From assembly GCF_018024495.1 (NCBI RefSeq), contig NZ_CP071696.1, positions 558,001 through 622,000 of the forward strand: a DNA stretch of 64,000 nt, written 5' to 3'. Positions 59,518-64,000 of this stretch are shown in pieces. Below the pieces are notes generated by a model. The model was not told the DNA's origin. It worked only from the letters and a program-made list of their open reading frames with translations, and ran no database searches. Position 1 is the first letter of the stretch. Each line of letters opens with the position of its first letter. Both the position numbers and the translations under genes were made by a program. Source of the stretch: Agromyces archimandritae (GTDB taxonomy: Bacteria > Actinomycetota > Actinomycetes > Actinomycetales > Microbacteriaceae).

Positions 59518-60836
59518 CGTCCGGCCTCCTCGGCGACGGCCGGCACGGGGGCCGGCGTGAAGCGGATGCGGTCGATGCGACGACCGTCGAGGCGGTGCAC
59601 GGTCAGGGTGCCGGAGTCGATCGCGATGTGGTCGCCGACCTCGGGCAGGCGGCCGAGGCGGGCCATCACGAAGCCGGCGACGGTTTCGTAGTCGCCGTCC
59701 TCGGGCACGCGGATGCCGGTGCGTTCGACGAGTTCGTCGGGGCGGAGGATGCCGGGGAAGGAGATCTCCTCGTCGCGCACGACGACCCCCGCGCGGGAGC
59801 GGTCGTGCTCGTCGGAGACTTCGCCGACGAGCTCCTCGACGAGGTCCTCGAGGGTCGCCACACCGGCGGTTCCCCCGTACTCGTCGACGACGACGCCCAC
59901 CTGGTAGCCGCGGCCGCGCAGCTCCTCGAGGAGCGCGTCGAGGTGCATCGTCTCGGGCACGCGGAGCGCCTCGGACTGCAGCGCCGAGGCGGGCACGGAT
60001 GCGCGGCGCTCGCGCGGCACGGCGACGGCCTGCTTGACGTGGACGATGCCGACGACGTCGTCGAGGTTCTCGTCGAAGACCGGGAAGCGGGAGAACCCGG
60101 TCTGCTTGGCGAGTTCGATGACGGCCTCGGCCGTGTCCTGACGCTGGATGCTCGCGATGCGCGGGCGCGGCGTCATGACGTCGGAGGCGGTATGCCCGGA
60201 GAAGCGCAGCGTGCGCCCGAGCAGCGTCGCCGTGTCCTGCTCGAGCATGCCGGCGCTGGCCGAGCGGCGCACGAGCGAGGAGAGCTCTTCGGGGCTGCGG
60301 GCTCCGGAGAGCTCTTCCTTCGGTTCGATGCCGAAGGCGCGCAGGATGCCGTTCGCGCTGCCGTTCAGCCCGGAGATCGCGAAGCGGAACAGCCAGGTGA
60401 AGGCGACCTGGAAGGGCATGACGACCTTCGCGGTCGCCCGCGGCAATGCGAGGGCGAAGTTCTTCGGCACGAGCTCGCCGAGCACCATCGACAGCAGCGT
60501 CGCCACGACCATCGCCGTCGTCGCCCCGACGGGCGCACGGAACTCCTCGGGCACGCCGATGCCGGCCAGCGGCCCCGACAGCAGCGACGTGATCGCCGGC
60601 TCCATCGTGTACCCGGTGAGCAGGGTGGTGAGGGTGATGCCGAGCTGCGCACCGGAGAGGTGCGTCGAGGTGATCTTCAGCGCGGCGATGGTGAGGCCGA
60701 GCCTGGTCTCGCCCTTGGCGCGGCGGGATTCGAGTTCGGCGCGATCGAGATTGACCAGCGCGAACTCGCTGGCGACGAAGAAGCCCGTGCCGATCGTGAG
60801 CAGGAGTCCGATGCCGAGCAGGATCCACTCAGACAT
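59514..60836 (-). CDS. CorC/HlyC-type CNNM protein with CBS and transporter-associated domains
   Basis: The 440-residue protein has the CNNM membrane domain (about 1-190, with FFVASEFALVNLDRAELESRR), two CBS domains (about 205-340) and a C-terminal CorC/HlyC domain (about 350-430) with RTGIRVPEDGDYETVAGFVMARLGRLPEVGD. It is the longer of two paralogues in tandem. ATG 60836 is chosen because GGGAGGT lies 4 nt upstream; a GTG at 60842 is in frame. Role in divalent cation transport or membrane ion homeostasis inferred from the family. Confidence 0.92.
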   Translation of the reverse strand: MSEWILLGIGLLLTIGTGFFVASEFALVNLDRAELESRRAKGETRLGLTIAALKITSTHLSGAQLGITLTTLLTGYTMEPAITSLLSGPLAGIGVPEEFRAPVGATTAMVVATLLSMVLGELVPKNFALALPRATAKVVMPFQVAFTWLFRFAISGLNGSANGILRAFGIEPKEELSGARSPEELSSLVRRSASAGMLEQDTATLLGRTLRFSGHTASDVMTPRPRIASIQRQDTAEAVIELAKQTGFSRFPVFDENLDDVVGIVHVKQAVAVPRERRASVPASALQSEALRVPETMHLDALLEELRGRGYQVGVVVDEYGGTAGVATLEDLVEELVGEVSDEHDRSRAGVVVRDEEISFPGILRPDELVERTGIRVPEDGDYETVAGFVMARLGRLPEVGDHIAIDSGTLTVHRLDGRRIDRIRFTPAPVPAVAEEAGR

Positions 60837-61142
60837 CCGCACCTCCCCGATCGATCACGGGCACGGGTCTATGACCGGGGGATTTCGCAGAGGGCGGGTC
60901 GTCCATGATCACAGCAGTATATCGGCGCGGATCTGTGGATCGGCCGGATCCGGGCGGTCTTCCGCCGCTAGGTCGTGTTGCGGAACTCCGTGCGCGGCGA
61001 GGACGTGCGATGGGCGACCGGATGCAAGGCGGAGGAGGAGAGCCTCACTGGAGGTGAGGCCGACGACGACAACGCAGCAAACGGCCGCCCGTCGTGCGCC
61101 GCAGCGCGTGCGGAGTTCCGCAACACGACCTAGCATGTCGGG
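60837..61142. other. 306-bp intergenic region holding a MITE-like element
   Basis: The left part (60837-60966) is the divergent promoter region of the CorC-like pair. The rest is the inverted-repeat element described separately. No gene is seen. Confidence 0.8.
60967..61134. mobile_element. 168-bp MITE-like element with 24-bp perfect terminal inverted repeats
   Basis: The first 24 bp (60967-60990, beginning GCTAGGTCGTGTTGCGG) are the exact reverse complement of the last 24 (61111-61134). Inside is a second small hairpin, GCCTCAC (61042-61048) / GTGAGGC (61054-61060). It codes for nothing. Size and structure fit a non-autonomous transposable element, but no target-site duplication is obvious. 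It ends 8 bp before the TSUP gene start. Confidence 0.7.
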
Positions 61143-61946
61143 GTGCCTCGCGACGATTCCCCGATGGATGCCGGTGCGCCCCCGCGCCGGCTCCGCCTCG
61201 CCGTGATCGGCGCCGCCGGCGGCCTGCTCTCGGGCATGTTCGGGGTCGGCGGCGGCATCCTCATGGTGCCGCTGCTCGTCGGCTTCGGCCGGATGGACCA
61301 GCGGCATGCGGCGGCGACCTCGCTGGCCGCGATCGTGCCGGCATCCGTCGCCGGGGCCACGAGCTACGCGCTTGCCGGGCAGGTCGACTGGCTCGCCGCC
61401 CTCTTCGTCGCCGCCGGCGGCGTGACCGGCTCCTTCCTCGGAGCCCGGCTGCTCAGGCGGCTGCCGCTCGGGGTGCTGCGCTGGGCGTTCATCGCCCTGC
61501 TCATCGTCGTGGCGGCCCGGATGGCGCTCGTCGCGCCGCCCCGCGGCGGCGACGGCATCGACTTCGCCTGGTGGACGCCGTTCGCGCTGTTCGGCATCGG
61601 CATCCTCATCGGCATCGCCTCGGGCCTGTTCGGCATCGGCGGCGGGGTCGTGGCCGTGCCGGCGCTCGTGGCCCTCTTCGGTGCGGGCGATCTCGTCGCC
61701 AAGGGCACGTCGCTGGCGATCATGCTGCCGACGGCGGCGAGCGGCACCTTCGCGAACGTTCGCGCCGGCCTCGTGGATCTGCGGGCGGGCGCCGTCGTCG
61801 GGCTCGCGGCGACGATCTGCTCGCTCGTGGGCGTCTCGTTCGCGTTCCTCGTGCCGGCGGAGGTGAGCGGCTGGCTCTTCGCCGCGCTCCTCGTGATCGC
61901 CGCGGTGCAGCTCACCGTGCGCGCGCTGCGCGGGCGGCACCGCTGA
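61143..61946 (+). CDS. TSUP-family sulfite/sulfonate exporter-like membrane protein
   Basis: The 267-residue protein has about eight hydrophobic segments and the TSUP (TauE/SafE) family repeats: GLLSGMFGVGGGILMVPLL near the N-terminus and GLFGIGGGVVAVPALVALFGAGDLVAKGTS in the second half. The family exports sulfite, sulfonates or other anions; the substrate is unknown. GTG 61143 has no ribosome binding site and lies just after the MITE-like element, so the element may supply or block its promoter; an in-frame ATG at 61165 is possible. Confidence 0.85.
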   Translation: MPRDDSPMDAGAPPRRLRLAVIGAAGGLLSGMFGVGGGILMVPLLVGFGRMDQRHAAATSLAAIVPASVAGATSYALAGQVDWLAALFVAAGGVTGSFLGARLLRRLPLGVLRWAFIALLIVVAARMALVAPPRGGDGIDFAWWTPFALFGIGILIGIASGLFGIGGGVVAVPALVALFGAGDLVAKGTSLAIMLPTAASGTFANVRAGLVDLRAGAVVGLAATICSLVGVSFAFLVPAEVSGWLFAALLVIAAVQLTVRALRGRHR

Positions 61947-61955
61947 GCCGGCCGG

Positions 61956-63392
61956 CTACCAGCTGACCGGCAGCGCCTTGCCCTCTTCGTAGCCCGCCGC
62001 CGACTGGATGCCGACGAGCGCCCGCTCGCGGAACTCCTCGATCGAACGCGCCCCGGCGTAGGTGAGCGAACTGCGCACGCCGGAAGTGATCATGTCGAGC
62101 AGGTCCTCGAGCGAGGGGCGCAGCGGGTCGAGGTAGATCGAGCTCGAGGAGATGCCCTCGGCGAAGAGCTCCTTGCGGGCCAGTTCGTAGGCGGAGAGGC
62201 GACCGAAGCGGTCACGGACGGCCTTGGTCGAGGCCATGCCCCAGCTCTCCTTGAAGAGCCGCCCGTCGGCGTCGGCGCGGAGGCGGCCGGGCGCCTCGAC
62301 GGTCCCGGCGAACCAGGAGCCGATCATCACGGAGGAGGCGCCGGCCGCGAGGGCGAGCGCGACGTCGCGCGGGTAGCGCACGCCGCCGTCGGCCCACACC
62401 TTCGCGCCGAGTTCGCGGGCCGCTTCGGCGGTCTCGAGCACGGCGGAGAACTGCGGGCGGCCCACGGCCGTCATCATGCGCGTGGTGCACATGGCGCCGG
62501 GGCCGACGCCGACCTTCAGCACGTCGGCGCCGGCATCCACGAGGTCGGCGACGGCGTCGGCCGTGACGATGTTGCCGGCCACGATCGGCACGCCGAGGCC
62601 GAGCCCGCGCACGGTGCGGACGGCCCGGATCATGCCCTCCTGATGCCCGTGGGCCGTGTCGACGACGAGCATGTCGACGCCGGCGGCGACGAGCGCCTTC
62701 GCCTTGTCGGCGACGTCGCCGTTGATGCCGACGGCGGCGGCCACCCGCAGACGCCCGTCGGCGTCGATGTTCGGCCGGTAGATCGTGCCGCGCAGCGCGC
62801 TCTTGCGGCTGACCGTGCCGACGAGCTCGCCGTGGCGGAGCACCGGCGCGAAGTCGAGATCGGCCGCGACCATGAGGTCGAAGACGGCACGCGGGCCGTC
62901 GACGTCGTCGGCATCGATCGCGGTGAGCCCCGAGTGCACGAGGTCGCCGAGGCGCGCGTCGGGCAGGGCCCGGGCGAGGCGTTCGGCGGGGATGCAGCCG
63001 GCGTATCCGCCGTCGCCGCCGAGCACGACGCCCTGGCCGGCGGCCGGCGGCACGAGCTCGAGGGCGTCGGCGACGGTCTGCTCGGGCGAGAAAGCGAACG
63101 GGGTGTCGAAGGCGGGGTGCTGGTCTTTGACCCAGCGGATGGCGGCGTCGAGCTCCTGCAGGTTCAGATCCTGCGGCAGCACGCCGATGCCTCCGCGCCG
63201 CGCGAGGGTCGCGGCGAGGCGCCCGCCGGTGACCGAGTTCATGTTCGCCGAGACGAGCGGGATGGATGCCCCGGAGCCGTCGTCGGGGGCGAGCGAGACG
63301 TCGAGACGGCTCGTCACATCGGAGCGGCTGGGAACGAGGAACACGTCCGAATACGTCAGGTCGTGACTCGGCTCCGTGCGATAGAACTGCAT
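61956..63392 (-). CDS. guaB1: GuaB1-type IMPDH/GMP reductase family protein with CBS domains
   Basis: The 478-residue protein has an IMPDH-type TIM barrel split by a CBS pair (about residues 95-205). The catalytic loop is GPGAMCTTRMMTAVG with Cys302, and VPIVAGNIVTADAV precedes it. The N-terminal MQFYRTEPSHDLTYSDVFLVPSRSDV is of the GuaB1 type; the mycobacterial GuaB1 works as a GMP reductase with CBS domains, so the likely reaction is NADPH-dependent reduction of GMP to IMP rather than IMP oxidation. ATG at 63392 is the conserved start. Divergent from the kgd gene. Confidence 0.9.
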   Translation of the reverse strand: MQFYRTEPSHDLTYSDVFLVPSRSDVTSRLDVSLAPDDGSGASIPLVSANMNSVTGGRLAATLARRGGIGVLPQDLNLQELDAAIRWVKDQHPAFDTPFAFSPEQTVADALELVPPAAGQGVVLGGDGGYAGCIPAERLARALPDARLGDLVHSGLTAIDADDVDGPRAVFDLMVAADLDFAPVLRHGELVGTVSRKSALRGTIYRPNIDADGRLRVAAAVGINGDVADKAKALVAAGVDMLVVDTAHGHQEGMIRAVRTVRGLGLGVPIVAGNIVTADAVADLVDAGADVLKVGVGPGAMCTTRMMTAVGRPQFSAVLETAEAARELGAKVWADGGVRYPRDVALALAAGASSVMIGSWFAGTVEAPGRLRADADGRLFKESWGMASTKAVRDRFGRLSAYELARKELFAEGISSSSIYLDPLRPSLEDLLDMITSGVRSSLTYAGARSIEEFRERALVGIQSAAGYEEGKALPVSW

Positions 63393-63546
63393 GCTCCAAG
63401 GGTACCGGCCGCCGGTGCCCGCCGACCGTCGACGGCGGCGCTCCCGGCCGGTCCCGCATCCGGGACGGGGTAGGCTTGACGAGGCGGTTTTCACTGCGTG
63501 CTGCCCGTGCGCACGGCCCGAAGAGGCCGGCCGCCGTCCAATCATC

Positions 63547-64000
63547 ATGAGCTATTCCAGCACCAACGGAGAGAGTGGGCGAGAGGCTGTGTCGAGCCAG
63601 TTGACCGGGTCGGGACCCGACGAGACGACGTCCGGCGAATTCGGAGCCAATGAGTGGCTCGTCGACGAGATGTACGAGAAGTTCATCGTCGACCGCGAAT
63701 CCGTCGACAAGACCTGGTGGCCGGTGCTCGAGCAGTACCAGCAGGTGAAGACGGGCGCCGCCCCCGCGCAGCCGGCCGCCCCGGCCGCCGCGGAAGGGCA
63801 GGCGTCCGCTCCCGGTCTGCCCGAACCCGAGGCATCCGCCCCGGCAGCCCCGGCGCCCGCGCCGGCGACCGCCCCGGCCCCGGTCATCGGCCAGACCCCC
63901 GCCGCGCGCACGACCTCGGTCGCCCCGCGCACCGGCGCCGTGCCGGCCGACCTGCCGATCACGAGCCCGCAGGCGGTCGCCGCCGAGGACGAACCGCAGG
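63547..64000 (+). CDS. kgd: Multifunctional 2-oxoglutarate decarboxylase/dehydrogenase E1 (partial)
   Basis: The 5' end of the actinobacterial SucA/Kgd fusion, which carries both succinyltransferase-like and 2-oxoglutarate decarboxylase parts. The 151 residues present show the conserved FGANEWLVDEMYEKF segment (about residues 33-47) and then an Ala/Pro-rich linker that in this family joins the N-terminal helical part to the acyltransferase-like domain. Start ATG 63547 or in-frame GTG 63589; the GTG has GAGAGG close upstream and gives the more common N-terminus VSSQ. The rest of the gene is beyond the window. Confidence 0.9.
   Translation, partial: MSYSSTNGESGREAVSSQLTGSGPDETTSGEFGANEWLVDEMYEKFIVDRESVDKTWWPVLEQYQQVKTGAAPAQPAAPAAAEGQASAPGLPEPEASAPAAPAPAPATAPAPVIGQTPAARTTSVAPRTGAVPADLPITSPQAVAAEDEPQ

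Overview
The window is about 72% G+C chromosomal DNA from an actinobacterium, most likely of the family Microbacteriaceae. The evidence is the gene order wecA/tsaC/prmC/prfA/rho/thrB/hom/lysA/argS, the Kgd-type 2-oxoglutarate decarboxylase start, GuaB1, many GTG starts, many 4-bp ATGA/GTGA gene overlaps and IdeR/DtxR-type iron boxes. No genus can be named from the sequence alone.

1-18.7 kb holds the conserved block that in actinobacteria precedes the ATP synthase operon: a WecA-like GlcNAc-1-P transferase (cut by the window edge), a threonylcarbamoyl-AMP synthase, prmC, prfA-rho, thrB-hom-lysA and argS. It is interrupted by a DrrAB-like ABC exporter with a divergent TetR regulator, a cysK-cysE pair, and a LacI regulator divergent from a short zinc alcohol dehydrogenase. 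thrC is absent from its usual place between hom and thrB.

18.7-21.3 kb is a small accessory patch. It has a frameshifted lipoprotein gene, tRNA-Arg(CCG), a strong terminator, a GIY-YIG-like protein of visibly lower GC, and an MazE-like (DUF3018)/MazF toxin-antitoxin pair with a palindromic operator.

21.2-28.0 kb is an alpha-galactoside module: a LacI regulator divergent from a GH36 alpha-galactosidase, a lipoprotein sugar-binding protein and two permeases, with no ATPase. The module is bracketed by a 69-bp direct repeat (68/69 identical). The right copy is the 5' end of intact pcm and the left copy is an orphan pcm fragment, which suggests the block arrived by integration or duplication at pcm.

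28-34.4 kb carries pcm, a TPM/coiled-coil/Gly-rich membrane protein with a PspA homologue, an arginase-family protein with an altered metal ligand, a flavoprotein disulfide reductase with an internal 15-bp minisatellite, and a small HExxH membrane protein.

34.4-39.5 kb is an iron-siderophore uptake locus (siderophore-interacting reductase, two permeases, ATPase, binding lipoprotein) with two IdeR-like boxes. 39.5-46.6 kb holds an amidase, a GNAT enzyme, ung, an S51 peptidase-like protein and a phosphoribosyltransferase, a potassium channel, an SDR and a membrane acyltransferase. 46.7-49.3 kb is metY-metX (methionine). 49.4-52.5 kb is a three-gene signalling operon (kinase, second membrane kinase-like protein, LuxR-type regulator).

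52.5-64 kb has a thiamine-binding-like protein, a GT87-like mannosyltransferase, a polar amino acid ABC importer, NAD(P)HX dehydratase, a HAD phosphatase, a CorC/HlyC pair, a 168-bp MITE-like element, a TSUP exporter, guaB1 and the 5' end of sucA/kgd. Two intergenic regions (43.6-43.9 and 52.5-52.65 kb) hold related palindromic repeats built from a motif that starts GGTCTCGATACG and ends CGTATCGAGACC.
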